A stretch of DNA of 64,000 nt from Trinickia acidisoli (GTDB lineage Bacteria; Pseudomonadota; Gammaproteobacteria; Burkholderiales; Burkholderiaceae): assembly GCF_017315725.1 (NCBI RefSeq), contig NZ_JAFLRG010000002.1, positions 558,001-622,000 on the forward strand, read 5' to 3'. The notes beneath the pieces are model-generated. The model saw only the letters and a program-made list of their open reading frames with translations. It searched no databases and was not told where the DNA came from. Below are positions 9,510-20,805 of this stretch, piece by piece. A program made the position numbers and the translations under genes. The number at the start of each line of letters is the position of its first letter. Within the stretch, counting starts at the first letter, position 1.

Positions 9510-11477
9510 CTACAGCAGCCGATGCGTCACGAGGTCGACCTTGCAGGAGTCGGCCGGCGTATCGTCTGCGCGCTTCACGCTGAAGTACTCGAACGATAAC
9601 GTGGGATGCCCACCGTTGCTTGGCTTGTCGACGGTCACACGCGTATAGCCTTCCTCGAGGATGACGGTGCCGAGCTTGTCCCCGTCCTTCATGATTTGCT
9701 GCATATAGTCCTTCGCCAATTCCTGACCCGGCGAGATGCCGTAGCCGCTCGACCCACAGATGATGTAAGGCGTATCCCGGTCAGCCGTTTGCCGCACGAT
9801 GCGCTGCATCAAATGCGCATGCCCGCACACGACGGCATCGGGCCAGAATTGCGCCTGCTCGCAAGCCCGATCGATTGCCGCGCTCGTGGGGTCGGCGTTT
9901 TCTTTTTCGCCGGGAAACCATCGCGGGCAATGATGAATCGCGAGGATCACGGCCCGCCCGTTGGCGGCACGCTCCGCCTTGAGCCGGACGAGCTCGTGAT
10001 ACAGGAAGAGCAATTGCGGTTCGTCCAGCCATCCGAGCGATTCGCTGCAGTTGCTGTATAGGCCGATGATCGAAACGAGCGGAGCGTCGAGCGTGAAATA
10101 GACGCCTGGCTGCGTCATCGTCGAACGCAGGATGCCCCCGAACCCTTCCCAGCGCGCAGGCTGCGTTGCGCAAAATGCCTTTTGAAACGCATCCAACGAC
10201 GTCATCGTGTCGTTGTAGATGATGCCGTCATGATTTCCAGGAATGGCAAAGATCGGTGCCGGATAAGCACGGAACGGCTCGCTGAACTGGCTGTAGTAAT
10301 AGTTCTGCTCGCCGTAGAAATAGACGACGTCTCCGACATGAAAGAGAAACGCCGGCTGCAAGCGCTGCGCGTTCCGACTCATCATGTCGGTCACTGAGTC
10401 CTCGCCCGGCAGCTTTTTCTGCGAGGGCGCGCCCGAATCTCCAGCTAGGTCGAACACGATACGTTCGCTGTCCGCTTGATTGACGTAGCCGGGCGGATTG
10501 TTGCCGACGATATCGGAAAGCGCCATGGTCGGATACGCGCGCGGCGTCGGCACCGGCCCCCTCGTGTGTCCGAGAGAGAATGCCATGACGAACGGAGTCT
10601 TGAAGGTGCCGTTGTCGTCGTCGGGGATGTACTGGCTCGTTTCGTCGTTGGGGTTGGTGTCGGCAAAGATATAGCGCGGTATGTCCGCTGCTTGCCGAGG
10701 CAGCGCCGCAAAATGCGCGGCGGCGGCCGGCCTCGTGAGAATGGCGCTGCGCACGGCGGCGGGCGTGCTATCGATCTTGTCGATTCGCGTGACAGCCGGG
10801 TTGCCGGACTCGTCTGTCTGCAACGTCTGCGTAGAAAACTTGACGAAGAAGCCCTTGGCACCCGACGGCAGTAGAAAAATCAGTGCGCCGTCTTGATTGG
10901 GTCCGTTCTCGAGATAGTGTTGAGTGCCGTTGACATAGTGCATCGCCCCTTGATTCATATGGATGTTGTCGATGCCTTCGAAGCCCGTGCCCGGGACGAT
11001 CTTCGCGCGGTGATCGCACGGATAGCCCGTGCCGAAAACGGCAACCAGTGCGCCGGCATCTTGGTCCGCTTTGAGCGCTTCGTTCAAGGCTTTCTCGAAC
11101 TCACTGCGAAACGGATCTTCGCCGCTCGGAACGTCGGTGAATTGTTGGAGATCGAGCAGGCCGCCGCGCACGAAATCGAGGCACGGCAATTCGGGGTGCC
11201 CATCGGTTAGGAGAAAATTATCCGTGGCACCGATGTTCCGCAATCGTTCGGCGAGTTGCCGAGCCTCGGGTGTTCCGTGAGCATCGATATCGACGATCTG
11301 ATATTCGATTTCTGACTGAGTGCCCGGCTGGGCCGAGCCGAGATTGACCGCAACGCGATACGGCGGATGTCCTTCGACGTTCGGCTGAACCATGATGAGC
11401 GCATGCGGACTGCCGTGACGCTGCGGGCGATAAGCCTTCACTTTGCCGACAAGCAAACCATATCCGTAGAGTGCCAT
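9510..11477 (-). CDS. DUF2278 domain fused to a calcineurin-like metallophosphoesterase
   Basis: A 655-residue two-domain protein. Residues 1 to about 240 fit the DUF2278/YukJ family (MALYGYGLLVGKVKAY, then a basic strand and a Gly-rich core). Residues about 340-600 form a calcineurin-like phosphoesterase with all five metal-site blocks: D347 (FDLAGDSGAP), GD at 382-383, GNHD at 414-417, HH at 515-516 and GHAH at 552-555. It is therefore probably an active di-metal phosphoesterase. There is no signal peptide, so it is likely cytoplasmic. The substrate is unknown. The fusion is discussed as a finding. Confidence 0.82.
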   Translation of the reverse strand: MALYGYGLLVGKVKAYRPQRHGSPHALIMVQPNVEGHPPYRVAVNLGSAQPGTQSEIEYQIVDIDAHGTPEARQLAERLRNIGATDNFLLTDGHPELPCLDFVRGGLLDLQQFTDVPSGEDPFRSEFEKALNEALKADQDAGALVAVFGTGYPCDHRAKIVPGTGFEGIDNIHMNQGAMHYVNGTQHYLENGPNQDGALIFLLPSGAKGFFVKFSTQTLQTDESGNPAVTRIDKIDSTPAAVRSAILTRPAAAAHFAALPRQAADIPRYIFADTNPNDETSQYIPDDDNGTFKTPFVMAFSLGHTRGPVPTPRAYPTMALSDIVGNNPPGYVNQADSERIVFDLAGDSGAPSQKKLPGEDSVTDMMSRNAQRLQPAFLFHVGDVVYFYGEQNYYYSQFSEPFRAYPAPIFAIPGNHDGIIYNDTMTSLDAFQKAFCATQPARWEGFGGILRSTMTQPGVYFTLDAPLVSIIGLYSNCSESLGWLDEPQLLFLYHELVRLKAERAANGRAVILAIHHCPRWFPGEKENADPTSAAIDRACEQAQFWPDAVVCGHAHLMQRIVRQTADRDTPYIICGSSGYGISPGQELAKDYMQQIMKDGDKLGTVILEEGYTRVTVDKPSNGGHPTLSFEYFSVKRADDTPADSCKVDLVTHRLL

Positions 11478-11644
11478 GTTGTTCTCCGACTGGGAGTCGA
11501 GGTTCGAACGTTGGATTTACGCTCCAAAACACCAAATGTAGGCGCATTTTGAAGGCAACTCTGTGAAGTTTGTCGATATGCCGCAATCGATCCTATGATA
11601 CGTGGGCGCTTGTATTTCCTGAATGACTGGAGACTTAAGAAGCC

Positions 11645-12298
11645 ATGAACAACGATCCTCGGCCACAGGGACATTCCCACCACCATCGTGGGCGATCGTT
11701 CGATCGCCTTGCTCTTCCACTATGCGCATTGATCGTCGTCGTGTTCGCCCTGAGCGGCTGCGCTTCGATGGCCCCGCAGTCGCAACCGCAGCCTCAGCCG
11801 CCGATTGCCGGTGCGCCCGGCGCACCACTTGCCCAATGCGTCGGCGCAATCGAACCCCCGTACGGCCTTACCCCGATCAGCGCACCTGCGTTGCTCGCAA
11901 AAACGGTGCTGCCGCCGGAAAAGGGTGGTTTGTGTATGGGGCTGGCGTACGAAGTGACACAGCCGCTCACCGTCTATCGGGTATGGGATTCGAGTAAACC
12001 CTGGAGCCAATACGGCTCCTGGTGGAGTTTCAATCCACCGGCGGGCCCGCGCGACGCCTACCGCCGAAAGAATGAAATCTGCCCGAGTTGGAGCGCCCTC
12101 GATCGCGTGACGCAATGTCGCTTGAAGCCCGGCGCGGAAGTCGTTATCGGGCCAGGGCAAAGCGCGCAGTGCGACGCGAAGGACGGCAACATCAGTTATC
12201 CGCCGTCGGCCGAGATGCAGGTGTACGTCCCGAACGACAACTCCGATCCGAGCAAACTGCTCGTATCCAACTGCGTTCAGGAAACCACGTGGCCCTAG
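11645..12298 (+). CDS. Putative lipoprotein of unknown function
   Basis: A 217-residue protein with a basic, His-rich N-terminus, one hydrophobic helix and a lipobox (LSGC, Cys39), so it is probably lipidated and attached to the envelope. A Gln/Pro-rich stretch follows, then a Cys-containing soluble domain with SWWSFNPPAG and EICPSW. The domain is not recognised. GGAG lies about 14 bases before the ATG. It is 69 bp upstream of dgdA on the same strand, but a functional link is not obvious. Confidence 0.7.
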   Translation: MNNDPRPQGHSHHHRGRSFDRLALPLCALIVVVFALSGCASMAPQSQPQPQPPIAGAPGAPLAQCVGAIEPPYGLTPISAPALLAKTVLPPEKGGLCMGLAYEVTQPLTVYRVWDSSKPWSQYGSWWSFNPPAGPRDAYRRKNEICPSWSALDRVTQCRLKPGAEVVIGPGQSAQCDAKDGNISYPPSAEMQVYVPNDNSDPSKLLVSNCVQETTWP

Positions 12299-13669
<1,371 letters not shown>

Positions 13670-13675
13670 TGAGTT

Positions 13676-13703
13676 CGAACGGCAGCAACCTCGCTGCCGT
13701 TCG
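13676..13703. terminator. Hairpin between convergent dgdA and flavoprotein genes
   Basis: A perfect 11-bp stem (CGAACGGCAGC with GCTGCCGTTCG) around a 6-base loop starts 6 bp after the dgdA stop and ends 9 bp before the stop of the convergent gene. It sits where a bidirectional terminator is expected, but neither strand has a U-run. Confidence 0.45.
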
Positions 13704-13712
13704 CACACCGCA

Positions 13713-15134
13713 TCACCCCATGCGAGCGATCAATGTCCGCAATTTCTCCGCCGCGGGCCGCGCGCGCTCGCGCCAATCGCTCAGCAAGGCAAGAGCATCG
13801 GGATCCGACTTGCGCGCACCCGCCAGCCCGGTGGCAAACAGATTGAGACGGCAGGTGGCGGCCCATTCGTCGAGCCTCGGGTCCGATTTCCAACTGGCGG
13901 CATTGCCGTACGTAGCGAGTTGTATGCGCAACCAATCGTGCGGTACTTTCGGGATCGGTATCGGTTTGGCCACCGCATTGCGCGCGGCGTCGTCCGCATA
14001 GAGCGTTTCGATGCGGCCAATAACGGCCGAACTGAATGCCGGTTGGCAAAAACGCAATACGTTGAGGTGGATGCGGCCGGGCTCGAACGTAGGGCACTCG
14101 CTCGTCGAGGCGGGGTCGGCGTTGAACGCGTGCGCGGCGCAATGAACGTAGAGCGTGTCGGGGTCCGCCGGTATCGTGTCGTCGCGCAGCACGAGACGCT
14201 CGCGCTCGACGGCTTCCACTCGGCCTAGGCGAATCACGTTGCCGATGCGACGCAACTGGGTCAATTCGCGGGTCGAGACGTTCGCACAACGAAACATCGT
14301 GGGCCACACGTCGCGGTCGAGGCGATAGAGCAGTTTGCGCGCCTCGAAACGGCGCAACAGGTCGTCCGCGCTGTCGGCCGCCATGATTTCTTCCGTCATC
14401 ATGATTTGGGCCGCAATGGTGTGGGTGAGGAATTGAATCCCCGGCTGCATGTTTTCTCGCGGCACGAACCAACTGTCGCGCGGCATCACCCAGCGGATAC
14501 GTTCCGGTTCGACACCATGCCCAAGAAGCCAGAGGCATGCATCGATCCCGGTTTTGCCGGCACCGATCACGGTATACGTGCCGTACGGGCGCTCCAGATC
14601 GACGAGACCGTTGACGGGAATGCATCGAACGCCCTCGGCAATGTGAAACCGCGGCGGATGCGTAGCGGGAACCTCCGTCGTGAAAATCGACGTGACGAGG
14701 CGCTTGCGAATCTCTACGCGGGTGACAGCGCCCGTCGCGAGATGGCGGATCGTTGCGCTTCGCCCATCCGGCTCGGCTTGCACTTCGCTCTTTGCAAAGT
14801 AACGGACGCGCCCGGAAGGAAGAAAGCGATTGCGCAGCACACTGCCGTAGTGAGCGAGGATCTCCGATTTCGTAGCCAGATCGAAAAAGCCGCTGTTCAT
14901 GCCGTCGGTTTCGACGCGATCGTGGCCGAGCGGGGACGAGGCGAGCCCGTAGGTGGCAGCGGGCTGATGCAATCGAACGAATGGGTAGGCGTCGTTCCAG
15001 TGGCCGCCGGGATGGTCGTGGCGGTCGACGACGACGATCTCGTCGTCGCTCGGATGATCGAGAAGTGAATCGACAAAGGCGAGGCCAGTGGCGCCCGCGC
15101 CCTGCACGAGATAGTCGGTAGACATGTCTGCCAT
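13713..15134 (-). CDS. FAD/NAD(P)-binding oxidoreductase (flavin monooxygenase-like)
   Basis: A protein of about 473 residues with an N-terminal dinucleotide-binding fold (YLVQGAGATGLAFVDSL), the acidic strand end VVVDRHDHPGGHW, and a second glycine-rich segment, TVIGAGKTGIDACLWLL, typical of flavin-containing monooxygenase-like proteins that bind FAD and NAD(P)H. The substrate is unknown. The start at 15134 is chosen because AGGA lies seven bases before it. An ATG at 15140 would be too close to that site, and the frame also allows a TTG at 15161. It converges on dgdA across a strong hairpin. Confidence 0.78.
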   Translation of the reverse strand: MADMSTDYLVQGAGATGLAFVDSLLDHPSDDEIVVVDRHDHPGGHWNDAYPFVRLHQPAATYGLASSPLGHDRVETDGMNSGFFDLATKSEILAHYGSVLRNRFLPSGRVRYFAKSEVQAEPDGRSATIRHLATGAVTRVEIRKRLVTSIFTTEVPATHPPRFHIAEGVRCIPVNGLVDLERPYGTYTVIGAGKTGIDACLWLLGHGVEPERIRWVMPRDSWFVPRENMQPGIQFLTHTIAAQIMMTEEIMAADSADDLLRRFEARKLLYRLDRDVWPTMFRCANVSTRELTQLRRIGNVIRLGRVEAVERERLVLRDDTIPADPDTLYVHCAAHAFNADPASTSECPTFEPGRIHLNVLRFCQPAFSSAVIGRIETLYADDAARNAVAKPIPIPKVPHDWLRIQLATYGNAASWKSDPRLDEWAATCRLNLFATGLAGARKSDPDALALLSDWRERARPAAEKLRTLIARMG

Positions 15135-15161
15135 GTTCATATCCTGTTGTTGGTCAGCCAA

Positions 15162-15494
15162 TCGGCTCTGTCACGACAAGGACGATGAAGCAGTCAAGGG
15201 ATATATCGCTACGATGGTTCCGGATTACTTGGATTTATCCGAGATCCTTGCATTGAAGGCCGAGAAGTCGACATTGACGAGCTGTTCGGCGTTTTGCACG
15301 TGTTGATGGGGTGTACGTGTCGCATCGGTGCCGGCCGGGCACCAATGCGACGCGGAGTGTATTCTAAGTGAGTTGCAGCGCGAATATGCACTGAATTCAC
15401 ATTGAGAAAGGTAATGCCGTGTCAGAACTTATTGATTTAAAATAATAAGTTTGCTGATAAATTTTTCTGATGCGCCGTCGTGATTATATTTATG
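15162..15494. other. Intergenic region with no supported gene
   Basis: About 330 bases between the flavoprotein start and the end of the galactoside operon. The right-hand 100 bases are AT-rich (around 15425-15495). Short open frames here have no ribosome-binding site and no recognisable product. The left part should hold the flavoprotein promoter, but no convincing -35/-10 pair was found. Confidence 0.5.
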
Positions 15495-15522
15495 CGAAGG
15501 CATCGTGTAATCTCGGCCTTCG
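15495..15522 (-). terminator. Possible terminator of the galactoside operon
   Basis: A 7-bp inverted repeat, CGAAGGC (15495-15501) and GCCTTCG (15516-15522) with a 14-base loop, begins four bases after the stop of the last permease gene. On the minus strand it is followed by an A/T-rich stretch rather than a clean U-run, so termination is only probable. Confidence 0.4.
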
Positions 15523-15525
15523 AAT

Positions 15526-16377
15526 TCACCCCTTGGTCGCCCCAAACGTCAGCCCGGCAACGAAATGCTTTTGCATGGCGAAGAACATCACGACCGAAGG
15601 GATGGCGGCAAGAACGGACCCTGCCGACACGAGATTCCAAGCGGTCGTCCATTGTCCTTTGAGCGCAGCCACGCCCACGGTGATCGGCGCCGCATCGTCG
15701 CCTTGCGTGAGGCACAGTGCCCAGAAGTAGTCGTTCCAGACGAACGTGAACACGAGAATCGCCAGGGCGGCGAGCGCGGGCCGTATCAGCGGCAGCACGA
15801 TCTTGACGAACACGGTCCACTCGTTGGCCCCTTCGATTCGAGCGGCCTCGATCAGCTCGAACGGCAGTTGCTTGATGAAATTCCTCAGAAACAGCGCGCA
15901 AAATCCCGTCTGGAATGAGAGATGAAAGAGGATCAGGCCGCCGACGGAGTTGTACAACCCAAGCTTCAACGACAAGTCTCTGACGGGAATCATCAACACT
16001 TGAATCGGCACGAAGTTGCCGGCGACGAACGTCGCAAACAACGCCGAATTTCCCGGAAACCGATAGATCGCCAGCGCGAAGCCGGCCATCGCCGCTAGCG
16101 CAATGGCCCCAGCCACCGCCGGCAGCGTGATCTGCACGCTGTTCCAGAAGTAGTGCAGCATGGGTGACGTCGTCAGCGCGTCGCGATAGTTGTCGATGAG
16201 CGCGAAGTGCTTCGGCCAACCCCAATAATTACCTTCACTGAGTTCCTCCGTCGACCTCACGGACGTGACCAGGACAGCGATCAACGGCAGGAGCCAAACC
16301 AGAAGCGCCAAAGGCAGCGAAAGCTTATAGACGCGCCGTGCGGTAGGCGTCCATTTCTGTACCGGCATGGGAAACAT
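15526..16377 (-). CDS. Carbohydrate ABC transporter permease (MalG family)
   Basis: A 283-residue inner-membrane permease with six predicted helices and the cytoplasmic EAA loop (EAARIEGANEWTVFVKI...LP) that contacts the ATPase. It is the MalG/GanQ-type partner of the permease encoded just upstream, with 12 bp between the genes. AAGGAG precedes the ATG at 16377 by about eight bases. As the last gene of the five-gene operon it completes the importer. Specificity for galactosides is inferred from the GH42 gene in the same operon. Confidence 0.9.
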   Translation of the reverse strand: MFPMPVQKWTPTARRVYKLSLPLALLVWLLPLIAVLVTSVRSTEELSEGNYWGWPKHFALIDNYRDALTTSPMLHYFWNSVQITLPAVAGAIALAAMAGFALAIYRFPGNSALFATFVAGNFVPIQVLMIPVRDLSLKLGLYNSVGGLILFHLSFQTGFCALFLRNFIKQLPFELIEAARIEGANEWTVFVKIVLPLIRPALAALAILVFTFVWNDYFWALCLTQGDDAAPITVGVAALKGQWTTAWNLVSAGSVLAAIPSVVMFFAMQKHFVAGLTFGATKG

Positions 16378-16389
16378 AATCAGTACTCC

Positions 16390-17358
16390 TTAGCGTTCGT
16401 TCCTGAGCAACCGGCGCAATTGATAGACGATGTAGATCAGCATGATCGCGAACAGCACGACGGCGATGGCGGCCGAGTATCCGAGCCGGTAGTACTTGAT
16501 CGCTTGGTCGTACATGTAATACGCGAGCACGGTCGAGCTATCGAACGGGCCGCCGCCCGTCATCACCGAAATCAAATCGAAGCTGCGCAGTGCGCCGATC
16601 ACGGTGACGACGACCGCCATGAACGTGGTCGGCCGCAACTGCGGAAGGATCACGTGCCACAGCAAGGCCCAGCCCTTCGCGCCTTCCATCCGTGCGGCTT
16701 CGACTTGCTCGCTGCTGAGCGTCGTCAGCCCAGTCAAATAGAGAATCATGCAGTAGGCCGTTTGCGGCCATAACGCGGCGAAAATGATGCCGAACGTCGC
16801 ATAGCGGGGATCGCCGAGCACGGGAACGCCATGTCCCACGATCAGCGCGAGCAGGCCGAACGTCGGGTCGTAGAACCAGGAAAAGATCAGCCCCACCACC
16901 ACGCCCGACAGCACGAACGGCGCGAAGAACAGCGACTTGACGATGCGAATGCCGGCTACCGCTTGATTGAGGTACAGCGCGATCGCAAGCCCCATCGGCG
17001 GCGCGAGCAAGAACAGCACGAGCCAGATGACGTTGTTCTTCAGCGCGGTGTAGAACGTCTCTGAGTGAAAGAGTTCGACGTAGTTCGCCAGGCCGACGAA
17101 CGTCGGATCGGTCATCCCGTCCCAGTGGTAAAAGCTGAGGTGAATCGTCGATAGCACCGGCCACACCACATAAAGCGCAACCATCGCGCATGCGGGGGCG
17201 AGGAATAAAAAGGCGGCGCGCCGCTGGCGACGCGCGGTCGGCGAGATGCGGCGACGCGGCGGCCCGCTCGGGCGAGTCGCGCGCGCAGCGGGCGACGTGC
17301 CGTCGCTTGCGCTTGCGGCGCCGCGGCTATCGGCGCGGTGAGTGACGAGGTGAATCAC
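16390..17358 (-). CDS. Carbohydrate ABC transporter permease (MalF/UgpA family)
   Basis: A permease of about 322 residues with a basic N-terminal tail, six membrane helices (the first around FLFLAPACAMVALYVVWP), and the EAA loop (EQVEAARMEGAKGWALLWHV). It forms a heterodimer with the MalG-type protein encoded 12 bp downstream. The start is taken as the GTG at 17358, because CAGGAG lies seven bases before it. A second GTG at 17382 lies in the same frame but without a ribosome-binding site. Both permeases belong to the CUT1 oligosaccharide type. Confidence 0.87.
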   Translation of the reverse strand: MIHLVTHRADSRGAASASDGTSPAARATRPSGPPRRRISPTARRQRRAAFLFLAPACAMVALYVVWPVLSTIHLSFYHWDGMTDPTFVGLANYVELFHSETFYTALKNNVIWLVLFLLAPPMGLAIALYLNQAVAGIRIVKSLFFAPFVLSGVVVGLIFSWFYDPTFGLLALIVGHGVPVLGDPRYATFGIIFAALWPQTAYCMILYLTGLTTLSSEQVEAARMEGAKGWALLWHVILPQLRPTTFMAVVVTVIGALRSFDLISVMTGGGPFDSSTVLAYYMYDQAIKYYRLGYSAAIAVVLFAIMLIYIVYQLRRLLRNER

Positions 17359-17431
17359 GACAATCTCCTGAACGAACCTCACAACCGCGCGCGGCGTCGA
17401 TCGGTCATCGACGTCGCGCGCCGTGCTTCGC

Positions 17432-18685
17432 TTACTTCTTGTAGATCCGCTGCCGCGCCTCTTCGAGGTGCGCGAGGATCGCGTCGATCTTGGTCGGATC
17501 GGACACGAACTCCTGCATACCCTTCATCCCCTCGTCGGCCATTTCCTTCGTCATGTCGCGATCATAGAACTGCGCGATGCCGCCCTTCGTATTCGACAGA
17601 ATCTGAAAGCCGATCTTCGAAATCGGATCGTCGGGTTCGGCCGATTGACTGTTCGCCGACAGCGAGCCGAGACCTTGTCCGAGTTGCGCGCCCACCTGCG
17701 GCGTTTCCGCGAAGGCGAGGAATGCGCGTGCGTCGGCTTTATCCTTTGCCTTCGCCGGAATATTGAGCGTTTCGACAGGACCGTCTTCGGCCGTCGGCAC
17801 GTTCGGGTCGATGATCGGGAATTGGAAGTAACCCATTTCGGCCTTCACGGCCGGCGAGAATCCACCCGTGATGAACGTCCCCATCAGCATCATCGCTGCC
17901 TTGCCTTGGAACAGGAACGGCTGGGCGGCGTCGAGATCGTACGACAGCGAGTTGTCGATGAAGTAGCCTGCGTCGAGCAGTTGCTTCCAGGTCGTGTAGA
18001 CCTTCTTGACGCGCGCATCGGTGTAGGGCACTTCGCCGGCCATCAGCTTTTGATGGAATGCGTTGCCGTTCAGGCGCAGGTCGAGGTAGTCGAACCAGCC
18101 GGCCAGCGTCCATGCATCGCGTCCGCCCACGGCGATCGGCGTGATGCCCGCGGCTTTCAGTTTCTTGCAATCGTCGAGGAAGTCGTTCCACGTTTTCGGC
18201 TCGCTCGCAATGCCGACCTTTTGGAAGATGTCTTTGCGATAGAACATCCCCCACGAGTAGTAGACGGTCGGCGCGGCGTATTGCTTGCCGTCATACGACG
18301 AGGCTTCCTTCGTCGACGCATACGTTTTGTCCCAGCCGTTCTTCGCCCAATCGCCGGACAAGTCTTCGAACAAACCGCGCTTGGCGTAATAGGCCATGCG
18401 TTCGCCGTCGTGCCAGTTCACGATGTCGGGCGGTGCCGTCGTGAGCCACGCGGGCAATTGCACCTTGTACGCTTCTTCATCGACGAACGCGACCTTGACG
18501 TCGGTGCCGGGGTGCGCCTTTTTGAATTCGTCGATCACTTGCGTCCATACTGCGCGCTGGCTTGCGCCTTTGAATGCAATGTTGATTTCGAGCGTGCCGG
18601 CCTGAGCGGTCGTGGCGAAGGCGCCTGTCGCGAGGGCCGAGGCGAGTGCGACGGCGGCGAGCATGGTGCGGGGTTTGTAGGTCAT
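17432..18685 (-). CDS. Sugar ABC transporter substrate-binding protein
   Basis: A 417-residue periplasmic solute-binding protein of family 1 (MalE-like). A signal peptide covers residues 1-29 and probably ends at AQA-G. The mature part has DVKVAFVDEEAYKVQLPAWL near the start and a central WTLAGWFDYLDLRLNG segment typical of oligosaccharide binders. AGGAGACAGGT precedes the ATG. It lies 58 bp after the GH42 gene and 73 bp before the first permease gene, so it is the high-affinity receptor of this importer. Confidence 0.9.
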   Translation of the reverse strand: MTYKPRTMLAAVALASALATGAFATTAQAGTLEINIAFKGASQRAVWTQVIDEFKKAHPGTDVKVAFVDEEAYKVQLPAWLTTAPPDIVNWHDGERMAYYAKRGLFEDLSGDWAKNGWDKTYASTKEASSYDGKQYAAPTVYYSWGMFYRKDIFQKVGIASEPKTWNDFLDDCKKLKAAGITPIAVGGRDAWTLAGWFDYLDLRLNGNAFHQKLMAGEVPYTDARVKKVYTTWKQLLDAGYFIDNSLSYDLDAAQPFLFQGKAAMMLMGTFITGGFSPAVKAEMGYFQFPIIDPNVPTAEDGPVETLNIPAKAKDKADARAFLAFAETPQVGAQLGQGLGSLSANSQSAEPDDPISKIGFQILSNTKGGIAQFYDRDMTKEMADEGMKGMQEFVSDPTKIDAILAHLEEARQRIYKK

Positions 18686-18743
18686 ACCTGTCTCCTATGT
18701 ATTACGTCGTTGTCGGTGCTGCATCGGATTCGATCTGTCGCAT

Positions 18744-20774
18744 TCAACGTGCGGTCGTATGCGGCGTGCTCGTCGTGCCTGTCGCTCCTGTCGTGCGATA
18801 GGCGGCGACGCCCTGAGGCTCGATGTCGCGCGAGCCGACGACGAACGCGTCGTTCGGTATGTCGGCCGATAGCTGGTGCGTTTGCGGGCCGTAGTTGAAG
18901 ACCCAGGTCAAGGCGCCGCGCCGGCTCACGCGAATGGAGTCGTCGAGGTACGCCGGCGCGAGGCCCGCCTCGTGCGCGATTCGCGCGAACAAGGCCTGCG
19001 TCGACGCATCGTCGAATAAGCTCGCGAGGTAATGCATCGCGCCGTGCTTTACATAGGCAGGATGCCCGTCGCTGAAGACCGCGCGGATCTGCATCGATTC
19101 ACGGCTTTCGCTGCTCGAGTCGACGTCGAGCAGGTCGCGCCAGTGTCGTGCTTGGCCTTGAGGCGCGCTGCCGCTGAACGTAACGCGCGAGTTCACGTTG
19201 GGCCGCATCGATTCGACGCGCCACACGCGCACGGGTATGAGCGAAGCGAGTGCGCCGGGCGGTAGATTGCCGGGGATTTGCAAGTCGGCTGTCTTCGATC
19301 CCGTGCGCGGCCCGATGACGACATGCGCGCGCGTGTTCTCGAGCTGCCGCACGAGCGCGTCGGGGACGACGGGCAGCGGCGGCACCACGATGAGCTTGTA
19401 GCGATCGAGAGGGGCGTGCGCCGGCACGATGTCGACGTCGAATCCCAGTGCGCGCAGCGCCGAGTAGTACTCGACGGCAAAACGCGGGTAATGGAAGTCG
19501 GCGCCTTGCGGCTGCACTTCGAACAGCCATTTGGCTTCATAGTCGAACACGAGCGCGACGGGCGTATCGATGTTCCCGTCGGCGTCTACACCGGCATCCG
19601 CGATGGCGCGGATTTCTTGCGCCACGCGTTCGGCCTCGCTGCCGCCGACGTCGAGTTGGTTGTCGGGCGTATTCAAGCCCGCATGCATTTGCTCCTGCGC
19701 GAACGGCGCCTGACGCCAACGGAAATACGACACGCAGCCGGCGCCGTGCGCGAATGCTTCCCAGCTCCAGAGCCGTACCATGCCGGGCAGCGGTGCGGGA
19801 TTCCATTTCGCCCAATTGACGGGGCCCGGCTGCTGCTCCATGACCCAGAACGGCAGCTTCGACATGCCGCGATAAAGATCGTGATTGAACGAGGCAAAAT
19901 CCGGGTGGCCGGTGCGCAGGTATTTCGCTTTGACCTCCGGGTCGTACCACTGCTCTTCGAGCGCGCCGAGCGGATAGCTGTCCCAAGCGGCCACGTCGAG
20001 ATCGTCGGCCACCTTGTAGTGATCGAACTCGGTGAAGAGCTGCATGAAGTTGTGCGCGATCGGGCGGCCCGGCGAATGCTGGCGGATGACGTCGACTTGC
20101 ATGCGGTTGTAGCGCTTGACCTCGCTTGATGCAAAGCGCCGGTAATCGAGCCGATGCGAAGGATGCGCTTCGGTCACGGTGCCCACCGGTGCATCGATCT
20201 CATCGAAGCAGCGATATTCCATGCTCCAAAACACCGTGCCCCAGGCGCGATTGAGCGCGTCGATGCTGCCGTAGCGTGCCGCGAGCCATTCGCGGAATCG
20301 CGCGAGCGCCGCCGGCGAATAGCTGACGACGGTCTGATGGCAGCCGTACTCGTTATCGGTTTGCCAATAGGCGACGGCAGGGTGCCGGCCATAGCGCGAC
20401 GCGATGGCCTCGCAAATCGCCTTCGATGCTTCGAAATAAGCGGGCGACGAAAAGTCGTAGTGCCGACGCGAGCCGAATGCGCGCGTTCTGCCATCGGCGC
20501 CGACGGGCAGGATGTCGGGGTGACGATCGATGAGCCATTTCGGCGGCGTGGCCGTCGGTGTGCACATGACGACCTCGAGCCCTGCGGCTCCGAGCGTATC
20601 GATCGCGCGATCGAGCCAACCCCAGTCGAATTCGCCGGGCGACGGTTCGATGCGGCTCCATGCAAATTCGGCGATACGCACCTGGCCGATGCCGAGCGCC
20701 TTCATGCGGGCAGCGTCCTCTTTCCACAGAGGCTCGGGCCAGTGCTCGGGGTAGTAGCAGACTCCTAGACGCAT
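18744..20774 (-). CDS. GH42 beta-galactosidase
   Basis: A 676-residue glycoside hydrolase of family 42, which releases terminal beta-galactose. The (beta/alpha)8 domain occupies about residues 1-390. The acid/base Glu142 lies in DNEYG and the nucleophile Glu313 in VMEQQPG, positions close to the Thermus A4 enzyme (Glu141/Glu312). The trimerisation and C-terminal beta domains follow. There is no signal peptide, so substrates must be imported, which fits the ABC genes around it. The start at 20774 ([12 protein letters not shown]) is the normal family start, with AGAGGA upstream. A longer open frame reaching to 20978 only overlaps the preceding gene. Confidence 0.93.
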   Translation of the reverse strand: MRLGVCYYPEHWPEPLWKEDAARMKALGIGQVRIAEFAWSRIEPSPGEFDWGWLDRAIDTLGAAGLEVVMCTPTATPPKWLIDRHPDILPVGADGRTRAFGSRRHYDFSSPAYFEASKAICEAIASRYGRHPAVAYWQTDNEYGCHQTVVSYSPAALARFREWLAARYGSIDALNRAWGTVFWSMEYRCFDEIDAPVGTVTEAHPSHRLDYRRFASSEVKRYNRMQVDVIRQHSPGRPIAHNFMQLFTEFDHYKVADDLDVAAWDSYPLGALEEQWYDPEVKAKYLRTGHPDFASFNHDLYRGMSKLPFWVMEQQPGPVNWAKWNPAPLPGMVRLWSWEAFAHGAGCVSYFRWRQAPFAQEQMHAGLNTPDNQLDVGGSEAERVAQEIRAIADAGVDADGNIDTPVALVFDYEAKWLFEVQPQGADFHYPRFAVEYYSALRALGFDVDIVPAHAPLDRYKLIVVPPLPVVPDALVRQLENTRAHVVIGPRTGSKTADLQIPGNLPPGALASLIPVRVWRVESMRPNVNSRVTFSGSAPQGQARHWRDLLDVDSSSESRESMQIRAVFSDGHPAYVKHGAMHYLASLFDDASTQALFARIAHEAGLAPAYLDDSIRVSRRGALTWVFNYGPQTHQLSADIPNDAFVVGSRDIEPQGVAAYRTTGATGTTSTPHTTAR

Positions 20775-20805
20775 TCCTTGATCCTCTTGTCGTTGTCGTT
20801 GTCGT

